Source: Ruminiclostridium hungatei (GTDB taxonomy: Bacteria; Bacillota; Clostridia; Acetivibrionales; DSM-1351). Taken from it: a DNA stretch of 64,000 bases. Below, piece after piece: positions 29,989 through 38,656 of this stretch. Every line of letters begins with the position of its first letter. Position 1 is the first letter of the stretch. Made by a program: the position numbers and the translations under genes. The notes under the pieces are model-generated. The model made no database searches. It was not told where the DNA came from and was given only the letters and a program-made list of their open reading frames with translations. The stretch lies in assembly GCF_002051585.1 (NCBI RefSeq), contig NZ_MZGX01000005.1, positions 1 to 64,000 on the forward strand. The letters are read 5' to 3'.

Positions 29989-31557
29989 ATGAAGAAGATT
30001 TTTGTATTGTTTCTTGCAATTCTGATGATTGTTTCCAGTTTGGCAGGTTGTGGACAGAGCGGTACTTCGAATCCAAGCGACACTTCAACTGCATCTGGAA
30101 GCACCAAAGCTCTTGATGGTCAAAAGCCGGAGCTTAAGTATCTCGGCTATAATGTCAGCTTTGATCCCAACACTGACCCCTTGGCAGCAGTCTATCAGGA
30201 GAAAACCGGTTACAAAGTAAATTACAACGTACTTCCCGCTGAAAATGCAGATGAAAAGCTCCTTATGGAAGTTGCATCCGGTGCAGATTACGATGTTGTC
30301 CAGGTTGGTGTTTCCCAGTTCCAGACACTGCTCTCCCAAGGTGCATTGATGCCTTTGACCGATTTACTTAACCAGTATGGCCAGGACGTCCTCAAAGGTG
30401 TGACTCCGGATTCCTGGAAGGCTTGTTCCGGTTCGGACGGCAAAATCTATGGCATTCCTTACAAATATCCATACCCAACTGAAGTAGTAACCTTCATGGT
30501 AGCAAGAATGGACTTGATGAAGGCAGCCGGCATTAATGAGATACCAACTACAATAGACGAATTCTACAATACCCTTGTTACTCTTAAAAAGTTCTACGGA
30601 GATAAATATATCATATTCACCGGCCCTTTCCGTGCTGCTTCGGAAGCTTCGGTCAACTGGGATATACCACAGAACATAACTTCTGCCTTTGGCATATATA
30701 ATGACTGGATGGTTGATGAAAACGGTAAAGTCTACTACATGACCGAGCATGAGAATTTCCCTAAAATGATTGAATTTATGCAGAAGCTTTCAAATGAGGG
30801 ACTTATAGATCGTGATTGGGCAGTTAACAACACAACCACGGTAAATGAGAAGCTATCCGCAGGCAAAGCAATCATTGCAGCATCAAACCGTGTTGGTGTT
30901 GCCGTTACCACACCGATTATGACAGGTAAGGATGGTCTGGGCCTCAAGAATGAAGATATTGGCTACATTGGTGCACTGGCAGGCTCTGACGGCTCTTGCA
31001 AGTATATGAAGACTGAGGCCATTAATCAGGTGACCTGTATACTGAAGAGCTCCAAGAATGCTGAGCATGCCGTTAACTGGATTAACATAAAGCAGCAGAA
31101 TCAGCTTTACCTCAATATCGGTGTTGAGGGTACACACTTTACTTATGATACTGATGGTTCCATCAAACCGATTAACCCCATATTTGCAGAAGAACGCGGC
31201 AATTCGTACTGGTATCTTAACAGTACTGACGAAGCAGAATTTGCAAAACAGTGGCCTTCACGTGTAAGAAAGAGTGATGCTATGTGGGCTGCCTTCGATG
31301 CAGTCACCAACAAAACCAACAAAGAAAACCCGGGAATTTTTGTAGACAATACTTTCGCATTTATGCCTTCGTTGGAGAATTACTCCAAGTACAATCAGTC
31401 TTTGTTCAAGTCAACCAGCGACTTCATACTCCAGCTTATTGGCGGCACCAAGAAAATTGACAGCCTCAAGACCTTCCAGTCAGACTGGGCAAATGGCGGA
31501 GGCGAGAAGATAAGGACAGAAATGAAAACCTGGTATGACGAGTTCTACGGTAAATAA
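29989..31557 (+). CDS. Extracellular solute-binding lipoprotein of the ABC importer
   Basis: A 522-residue lipoprotein with lipobox LAGC (Cys21), then a Ser/Thr-rich linker and a large two-lobed binding domain of the LplA/YtcQ family (family 1 solute-binding). It would capture a carbohydrate outside the membrane and hand it to the two permeases upstream. A strong hairpin directly after the gene may stabilise its transcript end, since binding proteins are needed in excess. Ligand not predictable. GGATGGG precedes the ATG. Confidence 0.92.
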   Translation: MKKIFVLFLAILMIVSSLAGCGQSGTSNPSDTSTASGSTKALDGQKPELKYLGYNVSFDPNTDPLAAVYQEKTGYKVNYNVLPAENADEKLLMEVASGADYDVVQVGVSQFQTLLSQGALMPLTDLLNQYGQDVLKGVTPDSWKACSGSDGKIYGIPYKYPYPTEVVTFMVARMDLMKAAGINEIPTTIDEFYNTLVTLKKFYGDKYIIFTGPFRAASEASVNWDIPQNITSAFGIYNDWMVDENGKVYYMTEHENFPKMIEFMQKLSNEGLIDRDWAVNNTTTVNEKLSAGKAIIAASNRVGVAVTTPIMTGKDGLGLKNEDIGYIGALAGSDGSCKYMKTEAINQVTCILKSSKNAEHAVNWINIKQQNQLYLNIGVEGTHFTYDTDGSIKPINPIFAEERGNSYWYLNSTDEAEFAKQWPSRVRKSDAMWAAFDAVTNKTNKENPGIFVDNTFAFMPSLENYSKYNQSLFKSTSDFILQLIGGTKKIDSLKTFQSDWANGGGEKIRTEMKTWYDEFYGK

Positions 31558-31572
31558 AATTATTGAAGCATT

Positions 31573-31605
31573 TTTTGTAGCAGTCCCATTGGGGCTGCTA
31601 CAAAA
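31573..31605 (+). promoter_or_regulatory. Intercistronic stem-loop after the binding-protein gene
   Basis: A 15-base stem, TTTTGTAGCAGTCCC paired with GGGGCTGCTACAAAA (one G-T pair), with loop ATT. No T run follows on the plus strand, so it looks like an RNA-stabilising or processing hairpin rather than a terminator. Confidence 0.75.
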
Positions 31606-31637
31606 CTAATAACGAAATATATCATAAGGAGAAGGAC

Positions 31638-33011
31638 ATGAGCAAAGTAAATTATAAAAAAGAACTTCCTGTTTATCGTGACATAGATATTCTTGTTGTC
31701 GGTGCAGGCCCTGCCGGTATCGGTGCGGCTGTATGTGCTGCAAGAAATAGCGCAAAAACTATGGTAATCGATGATTCCGGCTGCGTTGGCGGACAGGCCA
31801 CCAACGGTCTTGTAGGTCCTTTTATGACTGTATATGATGCAAAGAGTGAAAAGCAGATAATAAAAGGTATCTTTCAGGAAATAGTAGACCGCATGGTTGA
31901 AATGGGTGGTGCCATTCAGCCCAGTGAAGTAAGATCCGAAACCTCCCGTGCAGGCTTCTATAAAATTGGTCATGACCATGTAGGCCCCTTTGATCATGAG
32001 GCTTTAAAAATGGTTGCTTCAGACATGATTCTGGAGGCTGGTGCAGAGCTCCTCCTGCATACCCGGTTTATAGATGTCTTAAAGGAAGAGGACAGGATTG
32101 TGGGAGTGGTGATTGCCAACAAGTCGGGAATGTCGGTTATACGAGCAAAAATCATAATAGATTGTTCAGGTGATGCGGATGTGGCAGCCAGGTCCGGTGT
32201 CAGATATGAGCTGGGTAACATCAATGATGGCAACATGCAGCCGGCGACTATGTTTTTCAGGGTTTGCAATGTTGATTCGGAACGGCTGAAGGCGCATATC
32301 AAGGAGCATGAGGCTGAAATCCGACCTTTCTATGGTCCGTTCAGTTGGTTGATCAGGGATAAACAGGAGGAGTGGGGAAATGTACCTCGTGCAGAGGTGT
32401 GCCTTTTTGAGAGTCCTGAGCCCGGTGAATATCGTTTAAATGTAACCCGTATCCTGGATATTGACGGAACCAATGCGGAGGATTTGACCAAGGCCGAATT
32501 AATCGGCATGAAGCAGGTTCATAAAGTGTTCGATTTCATGAAGAAATACGCTGTTGGCTTTGAGAATGCAAAGTTTATGGGTACGGCTGCCAGGGTAGGA
32601 ATCCGTGAAACCCGTCATATTGAAGGGTTATACAAGCTGACTTCAGACGATGTCATAAATTGCCGCGTGCCTGAAAACTCTATTGCTGTTCTGGCAACAA
32701 ATATGGATACCCACAATAAGAACGACCCGGGCGGAACATATTATACCCTGGAAAAAGGTCCTTACTTTGGCGTACCATACACCTGCCTTGTACCAAAGGC
32801 TGTGAGCAATCTACTTGTAGCGGGACGTTCTATCTCAGCAGATGCCATAGCAGGTTCAGCCACCCGTATGATACCTTGCTGTATTGTATTCGGTCAGGCG
32901 GCCGGAACAGCCGCCGCATTAGCTGTCAAGGAAGGTAAGCTCCCTGCTGCCGTGGATGTAAAAAAGCTCCGCGTAACCTTGAAAGAGCAAGGCGCATTTT
33001 TAGGAGATTAA
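31638..33011 (+). CDS. FAD-dependent oxidoreductase (PF12831 type), paralog 3
   Basis: A 457-residue flavoprotein with GAGPAGIGAAVCAARNSAKT at 22-41, IDCSGDADVAARSGV, GIRETRHIEGLYKL, MDTHNKNDPGG (the family D-x-H with Thr between) and LLVAGRSISADAIAGSATRM. Best motif match is paralog 2 on the other side of the divergent promoter. It is the first enzyme gene after the ABC importer, 80 bases downstream across a hairpin, and so probably acts on the imported compound. AAGGAGAAGG precedes the ATG. Confidence 0.9.
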   Translation: MSKVNYKKELPVYRDIDILVVGAGPAGIGAAVCAARNSAKTMVIDDSGCVGGQATNGLVGPFMTVYDAKSEKQIIKGIFQEIVDRMVEMGGAIQPSEVRSETSRAGFYKIGHDHVGPFDHEALKMVASDMILEAGAELLLHTRFIDVLKEEDRIVGVVIANKSGMSVIRAKIIIDCSGDADVAARSGVRYELGNINDGNMQPATMFFRVCNVDSERLKAHIKEHEAEIRPFYGPFSWLIRDKQEEWGNVPRAEVCLFESPEPGEYRLNVTRILDIDGTNAEDLTKAELIGMKQVHKVFDFMKKYAVGFENAKFMGTAARVGIRETRHIEGLYKLTSDDVINCRVPENSIAVLATNMDTHNKNDPGGTYYTLEKGPYFGVPYTCLVPKAVSNLLVAGRSISADAIAGSATRMIPCCIVFGQAAGTAAALAVKEGKLPAAVDVKKLRVTLKEQGAFLGD

Positions 33012-33028
33012 TTAGCATAGCGTATACA

Positions 33029-33068
33029 GCATCAGTGCAGCTTCACAAAATTAAATCTGCATTGATGC
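33029..33068 (+). promoter_or_regulatory. Intercistronic stem-loop between FAD paralogs 3 and 4
   Basis: A 12-base stem, GCATCAGTGCAG paired with CTGCATTGATGC (one G-T pair), with a 16-base AT-rich loop and no T run. Confidence 0.65.
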
Positions 33069-33092
33069 CTGCAAACATAGGAGGATACAGGC

Positions 33093-34400
33093 ATGAGTTT
33101 TGAAGCGGTAGCATATCAGAAAGCTTTACAGGTAGAGGCACAATACGATGTGGTTGTCATAGGCTCCGGGCCTGCCGGTATTTGTGCGGCTGTTTCGGCA
33201 GCACGGATGGGAGCTGAAACTGCAATAATTGAGCGCTACGGCACCCTTGGCGGCAACTTGACGAATGGTGCAGTTGCACCAATCCTGGGAAGCGTTTCAA
33301 GAGGAACCTTGCGGGATGAGCTTATTGTACGGCTGGGCGTTCCGGACAGTGACGAAACGGGTGTCACTCAGCAAACACACGACTTTGAAAAAGCAAAGCG
33401 CGTGCTTATGGATTTTGCACATGAAGCAGGTGTTAAGATATACCTGCAAACCCCTGTCGTCGATACAATAACAGAGGGGAAAAGCCTTACAGGTATTGTC
33501 ATCTCTCAAAAGACAGGTATGAAGGTAATCCGGGCAAAAGCCTTTATTGATGCTTCTGGTGACGGCGATGCCGCATATTTTGCAGGTGCCGAATTTGAAA
33601 TGGGGCGTGAAGGGGATTCCCTGTTGCAGCCTGTTACTTTGATGTTCCGTTTACAGGGTGTTGAAGAGGATGCACTGACTTGTATAGGTGAACTTGACCA
33701 CGTTACTTACAAGGGTGAAAGATTTCTTGACTACACCACCAGACTTTGCAGGGAAGGCCATCTGCCCCCTAATGCGGCATCGGTACGTTCCTTTCGCACT
33801 GCTGTTCCCGGTGAACGCGTCATCAACACAACGCAGTCAAACGGTATTTCTGCACTGTCAAGTGATGATTTGGAAAAAGCGGAGATAGACTTGCGTACAC
33901 AAATTGATGAAGTAACTGATTTTTTGCGGAAGTATGTTGATGGTTATCAGAATTGTATTGTAAAAAGTACGGCAAATACCCTTGGAGTTCGTGAAACCCG
34001 CCGTTTTATAGGACAATATATGCTTGAAGACTCAGATCTTCGCACAGGACGCAGGTTTGAAGATGTTGTTGTTCACAAGGCAAGCTTTATAGTGGATATT
34101 CACAACCCCGCAGGCAGTGCACAGGCAGAGGGAGTGCCGGAGGAGGTAATACCTTATGATATCCCCTTGGGCAGCCTGATTCCCAAAAGCCTGGATGGTC
34201 TGGTGCTCGCCGGCAGATGTATTTCAGGTACGCACCGTGCACATGCGTCGTACAGAGTCATGTCAATCTGTATGGCCATTGGTGAGGCGGCCGGTATAAC
34301 TGCTGCACTTGCGGCACAGAAGGAAACAGTACCCCGTGAGGTGGATTTCCATGAAGTACAGAAGGTTTTAATTGAACGGGGAGTGGAGCTTTTTGATTGA
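33093..34400 (+). CDS. FAD-dependent oxidoreductase (PF12831 type), paralog 4
   Basis: A 435-residue flavoprotein with [36 protein letters not shown], a middle domain, VINTTQSNGI, GVRETRRFIGQYML, IVDIHNPAGSAQAEGVPEE and VLAGRCISGTHRAHASYRVM. It is the full-length counterpart of the miniature paralog 6: the two share long stretches at both ends, including the QAEGVPEEV segment absent from the other paralogs. AGGAGG lies ahead of the ATG. It lies between two intercistronic hairpins in the rightward operon. Confidence 0.9.
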   Translation: MSFEAVAYQKALQVEAQYDVVVIGSGPAGICAAVSAARMGAETAIIERYGTLGGNLTNGAVAPILGSVSRGTLRDELIVRLGVPDSDETGVTQQTHDFEKAKRVLMDFAHEAGVKIYLQTPVVDTITEGKSLTGIVISQKTGMKVIRAKAFIDASGDGDAAYFAGAEFEMGREGDSLLQPVTLMFRLQGVEEDALTCIGELDHVTYKGERFLDYTTRLCREGHLPPNAASVRSFRTAVPGERVINTTQSNGISALSSDDLEKAEIDLRTQIDEVTDFLRKYVDGYQNCIVKSTANTLGVRETRRFIGQYMLEDSDLRTGRRFEDVVVHKASFIVDIHNPAGSAQAEGVPEEVIPYDIPLGSLIPKSLDGLVLAGRCISGTHRAHASYRVMSICMAIGEAAGITAALAAQKETVPREVDFHEVQKVLIERGVELFD

Positions 34401-34408
34401 TTTAAATA

Positions 34409-34465
34409 CCCCCTCTGATGGGCGGGGGAACCTGGCAGGTGCATGCACGGTAAAGGCCATGCAGG
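34409..34465 (+). promoter_or_regulatory. Intercistronic stem-loops between FAD paralogs 4 and 5
   Basis: Two neighbouring hairpins: CCCCC ... GGGGG (34409-34428), then AACCTG ... CAGGTT enclosing GCATG ... CATGC. There is no T run. They are comparable to the hairpins in the two preceding gaps. Confidence 0.55.
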
Positions 34466-34482
34466 TTAAATAGGAGGCAACT

Positions 34483-35778
34483 ATGTATATTAATGAAAGA
34501 GACAATAAAGTGCCGGTCATAGCCGGCTACGATGTAATCGTATGTGGAGGCGGACCTTCGGGTATTATTGCAGCGGTTGCTGCAGCCAGGAACGGTGCAA
34601 GGACACTGTTGATTGAACGCTATGGCTTTGTAGGAGGGATGGCCTCAAGTGCCCTGGTAACTCCTATCAGTATATTCAGGAAAAAGAAAAAGCTTATTAT
34701 TGATGGAATCCCTTTCGAGCTTATGAAGCGGGCCAATGCTTTGAATGGGGCTGACATTTCACTTGACAGCGGAAATGTTCCCGTTGACGATGAGGTATTC
34801 AAACTGGCAGCTCAGCAATTACTCCTTGAAAGCGGTGTTACGCTGCTGTATCATACTTATTTTTCAGATTGCGTTATGAGTGATGGAAAGGTCAGCCATG
34901 TAATCGTACAGAACAAAGCAGGGAGGGTCGCATATGAATGCAAGGCTGCCATTGACTGTACAGGTGATGCTGATCTGGTCCGGGCAGCGGGCTTTAAAAC
35001 TACCAAGGAAACCAAGCTGCAGCCAGCGTCTCTGTGGTTTCAGCTTGGCGGTGTGGATACTGATGCCCTCAAGGATTTATTCGCTGATGCCGTAGATGAA
35101 AAAATGCCAATCAGTGCTGAAATACGAGGAAGATTAAGCGAGCTTAACCAAAAAGGCGAGATGCCGATATTTGGCGGACCCTGGATAAGCAGGCATTTTC
35201 GAGATGGCATAGTTACCATAAATTTGTTGCGTGAAAGCGCTGATGCAAGCTCTCCGGAGCAATTTACAAAGGCTGAATGCACTTTGCGTGAAAATCTGTT
35301 CAAGGTAATAAACATTATGCGGGAGAATTTTCCAGCCTTCAGGAATTGCTGGCTTTTAAAATCGGGAACACAGGCCGGAGTACGCGAAACATACCGTATC
35401 ATCGGAATGTATGAGATGAAAGCAGACGATATACTCCGTCCAAAGCCATTCAAGGACACTATTGCCAAGGGAACTCACGTAATAGATATTCACAAGCCCG
35501 ACAGCATCGAACAGGACTGCATCAGTTTAAAGCAAGAATACAATATACCTTACGGCATACTTGTCCCTGTAAACAGTGAGAACCTGATTACTGCCGGACG
35601 CTGTGTATGTTCAGATAACTCTGCCTTCGGTTCGCTTCGAGTTATGGCTACCTGTATGGCAATGGGACAGGCGGCAGGCACGGCCGCAGCCATTTATTTG
35701 CAGAATAATTGTTCTATGTGCGCAATGGACACTGACCTTCTGGTCAAAAGGTTAATCCAGCAGGGCGCCATTGTTTAA
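34483..35778 (+). CDS. FAD-dependent oxidoreductase (PF12831 type), paralog 5
   Basis: A 431-residue flavoprotein with GGGPSGIIAAVAAARNGART, IERYGFVGGMASSA, IDCTGDADLVRAAG, GVRETYRIIGMYEM (Tyr in place of the usual second Arg of RETR), VIDIHKPDS and ITAGRCVCSDNSAFGSLRVM. The family plan is complete. The Arg-to-Tyr change in the central motif may alter the substrate. GGAGG precedes the ATG. The gap to the next gene (131 bases) contains R2-like words and may separate transcription units. Confidence 0.9.
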   Translation: MYINERDNKVPVIAGYDVIVCGGGPSGIIAAVAAARNGARTLLIERYGFVGGMASSALVTPISIFRKKKKLIIDGIPFELMKRANALNGADISLDSGNVPVDDEVFKLAAQQLLLESGVTLLYHTYFSDCVMSDGKVSHVIVQNKAGRVAYECKAAIDCTGDADLVRAAGFKTTKETKLQPASLWFQLGGVDTDALKDLFADAVDEKMPISAEIRGRLSELNQKGEMPIFGGPWISRHFRDGIVTINLLRESADASSPEQFTKAECTLRENLFKVINIMRENFPAFRNCWLLKSGTQAGVRETYRIIGMYEMKADDILRPKPFKDTIAKGTHVIDIHKPDSIEQDCISLKQEYNIPYGILVPVNSENLITAGRCVCSDNSAFGSLRVMATCMAMGQAAGTAAAIYLQNNCSMCAMDTDLLVKRLIQQGAIV

Positions 35779-35790
35779 ATCAACCCGTTA

Positions 35791-35854
35791 TGCCGGTTAA
35801 TTTAACAGATAAGTATGCGGGACACGAGAGGACGGCTTTAAAGAAATGTGCAGT
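35791..35854 (+). repeat. R2-related sequence words (copy G)
   Basis: Contains GGTTAATTTAACAGATAA and GAGGACGGCTTTAAAGAAAT, close to GGTTAATTTACAGATAA and GAGGACGACTTTAAAGAAAT of the R2 copy at 51329, but in swapped order. It is either a rearranged R2 copy or a shared structured leader. Confidence 0.5.
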
Positions 35855-35908
35855 AGGATTTAACAATTTAGTAAACGTCTTTAAACTTGAAGCGAAGGGG
35901 GATGCACT

Positions 35909-36988
35909 ATGAAAAATGTACCAAAAACAATGAAAGCTTTAGTAGCCTACGGGAAAGGGGATTACCGTTTTGAAGCGAATTATCCTGCACCGGAATGCGG
36001 ACCTGAGGATATCATCATAAAAACAGAAGGCTGCGGTGTATGCGCGGGAGATTTGAAGTGCCAGCATGGAGCATCCATGTTTTGGGGTGATGATAACCAA
36101 CCGGCATGGGTAGAACCACCATTTATTCCGGGACATGAATTTTTAGGACATATCGTTGAAGTAGGCGGAAATGTAAAGGATTTTCATATAGGAGAAAGAA
36201 TCATAGCAGATCAGATTGTTCCATGCGGAGAGTGTAAATTCTGCAAGACGGGCAGATATTGGATGTGCCAGCCCCATGCGATTTTTGGCTTCCAAAAAGG
36301 TAACAACGGCGGTATGGCTGAATATGTAAGATTCCCTAAAACGGCTGTGATTTCCAGAGTTCCGGAAGAAATGCCTCTGGAAGCTGCGCTGTTGATTGAA
36401 CCTTATGGCTGCTCCAAACATGCGGTAGACAGAGCACAAATCCGTAATGACGATGCGGTGGTTATTTCCGGTGCAGGAACCCTTGGGCTCGGTATGATCA
36501 CATATGCAAGAATGCAGAATCCTAAAAAACTGATAGTACTCGATATGGTTGATGCACGATTGGAAAAAGCAAAAGAATTTGGTGCGGATATAGTTTGGAA
36601 TCCCTCAAAGGTTAATGTGGCGGATGAGATTATGAAGCTGACCGAGGGTTATGGCTGTGATATCTATATCGAAGCCACAGGACATCCGTCCAGTGTTGTC
36701 CAAGGGCTCAGCATGATAAGGAAATTAGGACGTTTTGTGGAATTCAGCGTATTTGGGGAACCAACCACCGTAGACTGGTCAATTATTGGTGACAGAAAGG
36801 AGCTGGATATACTTGGCTCCCACTTAAGCCCATACTGCTACCCATTTGTAATTGAAAATATACAGAATGGCAATTTGAAAACCAATGGTCTGGTTTCAAA
36901 AACTTTTAAGATTGAAGAATGGGAAAGGGCCTTTGAATACGCTTCTGGAAAACATGGTGATTTAAAAGTCGCTATTACCTTTGAATAA
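35909..36988 (+). CDS. Zinc-binding alcohol dehydrogenase (MDR family) A
   Basis: A 359-residue medium-chain dehydrogenase. Catalytic zinc residues are in GCGVCAGDLKC and GHEFLGHIVEVGG. The structural zinc loop is CGECKFCKTGRYWMC, and the NAD(P)-binding glycines are in SGAGTLGLGM followed by LDMVDARLEKAKEFGAD (acidic end of strand 2, which favours NAD). It probably oxidises a polyol or sugar derivative in the locus pathway. GGGGG lies upstream of the ATG. It is followed by the FGGY kinase gene. Confidence 0.9.
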   Translation: MKNVPKTMKALVAYGKGDYRFEANYPAPECGPEDIIIKTEGCGVCAGDLKCQHGASMFWGDDNQPAWVEPPFIPGHEFLGHIVEVGGNVKDFHIGERIIADQIVPCGECKFCKTGRYWMCQPHAIFGFQKGNNGGMAEYVRFPKTAVISRVPEEMPLEAALLIEPYGCSKHAVDRAQIRNDDAVVISGAGTLGLGMITYARMQNPKKLIVLDMVDARLEKAKEFGADIVWNPSKVNVADEIMKLTEGYGCDIYIEATGHPSSVVQGLSMIRKLGRFVEFSVFGEPTTVDWSIIGDRKELDILGSHLSPYCYPFVIENIQNGNLKTNGLVSKTFKIEEWERAFEYASGKHGDLKVAITFE

Positions 36989-37086
36989 AAAATAATCCAG
37001 CTATTTCAAGTAGCACTGCAATCCTTTAAAATCCAGTTTTGCTGCTTTTTCAAAACAACTTTAAAACAGATAAAGGGAGAATTGGT

Positions 37087-38610
37087 ATGAACTATCTATT
37101 AGGTACAGACATCGGGACGTCCGGAACCAAAACAATTATGACGGATACTGCCGGCAATCTCATATCCCAGGATTTACAGGAATATGATGTTCTGACACCC
37201 AAGCCCTTATGGGCAGAGCAATGGCCTGACGTATGGATAGAGGCTGCAAAAAAATCCATCATAAACGCAGTTAAAAAGTCAGGAGTGAACAAGGATGATG
37301 TTAAAGGCATCTGTATCAGTGGTTTATATGGGGGCTCGGGAATACCGCTGGATGAGAGCATGAAGCCCGTTAGACCGTGTTTGATCTGGATGGACCGAAG
37401 GGCATCAGAAGAAACAAAATGGGTTCTGGATAATATCGGAGAAAAAAAGCTGAAGCGCATTACCCATAATGGAGCAGACCCTTATTATGGCTTTACCAAA
37501 ATTTTATGGATCAAAAACAATGAGCCTGAAAGCTGGGCAAAGATTAAGTTATTCCTGCCTCCAAAGGATTATGCAATATATAAGCTGACAGGCAAGGTGG
37601 CTATTGATTATTCTTCAGCCGGGAATATTGGTGGTATTTTTGATATGAATACTCATACCTGGTCAAAGGAGTTAATGGAAGAGGTGGGAATACCATATTC
37701 CATGATGCCTCAAAACATTGTTGAATCAACAGATATTGTGGGAGGCCTGACTAAGCCGGCCGCAGAGGAATTGGGGCTTAATGAAGGCTTGCCGGTGTGT
37801 GCGGGAGGTATTGACTGCGGAGCAGCCAATATAGGTTTAGGTGTTTTTGAACCGGGAGTATATGCCGCTGCCATAGGAACCTCCATGTGTGCTGCGTTAA
37901 TTTCAGACAGGCCCGTTAAAAGTGTGGGGCTGATAGTTTGGCCTTATTTATATAATGCTAAAAAGCTGTCTTATTATTTTAGCGGCGCAGCAACAGCCGG
38001 AGCAATTATTAAATGGTTCCGCAATACATTTGCTGAGTTGGAACTTGCGGCAGAGCTATCAGGTGGCCACAATGCATATAAAATACTGGATGAGAAAGCA
38101 GAAAATCTGCCGGCGGGAAGCGAAGGACTGGTGGTATTGCCATATTTTATGGGGGAAAGGAGTCCTGTATGGGATTCTGATGCAAAAGGAACAATTGTAG
38201 GCCTTTCCCTCACTCATACAAAAGCACATATTTATAGAGCCTTTTTGGAGGCTGTTGCATATTCCCTGAGACATGCCATGGAATGTACCGGAGAAAAGCT
38301 GGGGGAATATATTCTGCTGGCAGGTGGAGTAGCAAAATCAGGATTATGGAAACAAATATTTGCAGATGTAACCGGTTATCCTGTGGTATGTCCTATTCAT
38401 GATGTAGAGGCCAATATGGGAGATGTCATGCTGGCAGGAATAGGAACCGGACTGCTGACCCATGAGGATGTTAAGAGGTGGCAGGTATTAGACAAAGAAA
38501 TCATGCCAAACCCTGAGAATAAAAAGAAGTATGATCAGTACTATACCCTGTATCGCTCTATTTATGAGAATTTAAAGCAGGACATGAAATCCCTTTCAGG
38601 CATGGTATGA
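37087..38610 (+). CDS. FGGY-family carbohydrate kinase
   Basis: A 507-residue kinase of the xylulokinase/ribulokinase class. It has the N-terminal phosphate loop LGTDIGTSGTK, WMDRRASEE, the catalytic Asp in CAGGIDCGAANIG, and the C-terminal LLAGGVAKSGLWKQIFADV with VEANMGDVMLAG. FGGY enzymes phosphorylate pentuloses, polyols or other small sugars, and the substrate cannot be read from sequence. Here it could trap the ketose formed by dehydrogenases A or B. AGGGAG lies before ATG 37087; the longer frame to 37039 has no site. Confidence 0.9.
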   Translation: MNYLLGTDIGTSGTKTIMTDTAGNLISQDLQEYDVLTPKPLWAEQWPDVWIEAAKKSIINAVKKSGVNKDDVKGICISGLYGGSGIPLDESMKPVRPCLIWMDRRASEETKWVLDNIGEKKLKRITHNGADPYYGFTKILWIKNNEPESWAKIKLFLPPKDYAIYKLTGKVAIDYSSAGNIGGIFDMNTHTWSKELMEEVGIPYSMMPQNIVESTDIVGGLTKPAAEELGLNEGLPVCAGGIDCGAANIGLGVFEPGVYAAAIGTSMCAALISDRPVKSVGLIVWPYLYNAKKLSYYFSGAATAGAIIKWFRNTFAELELAAELSGGHNAYKILDEKAENLPAGSEGLVVLPYFMGERSPVWDSDAKGTIVGLSLTHTKAHIYRAFLEAVAYSLRHAMECTGEKLGEYILLAGGVAKSGLWKQIFADVTGYPVVCPIHDVEANMGDVMLAGIGTGLLTHEDVKRWQVLDKEIMPNPENKKKYDQYYTLYRSIYENLKQDMKSLSGMV

Positions 38611-38656
38611 TAAAGAAAGTGGAAAATAAGAAGCGATGGCGGTAAAGGGGGGTATC

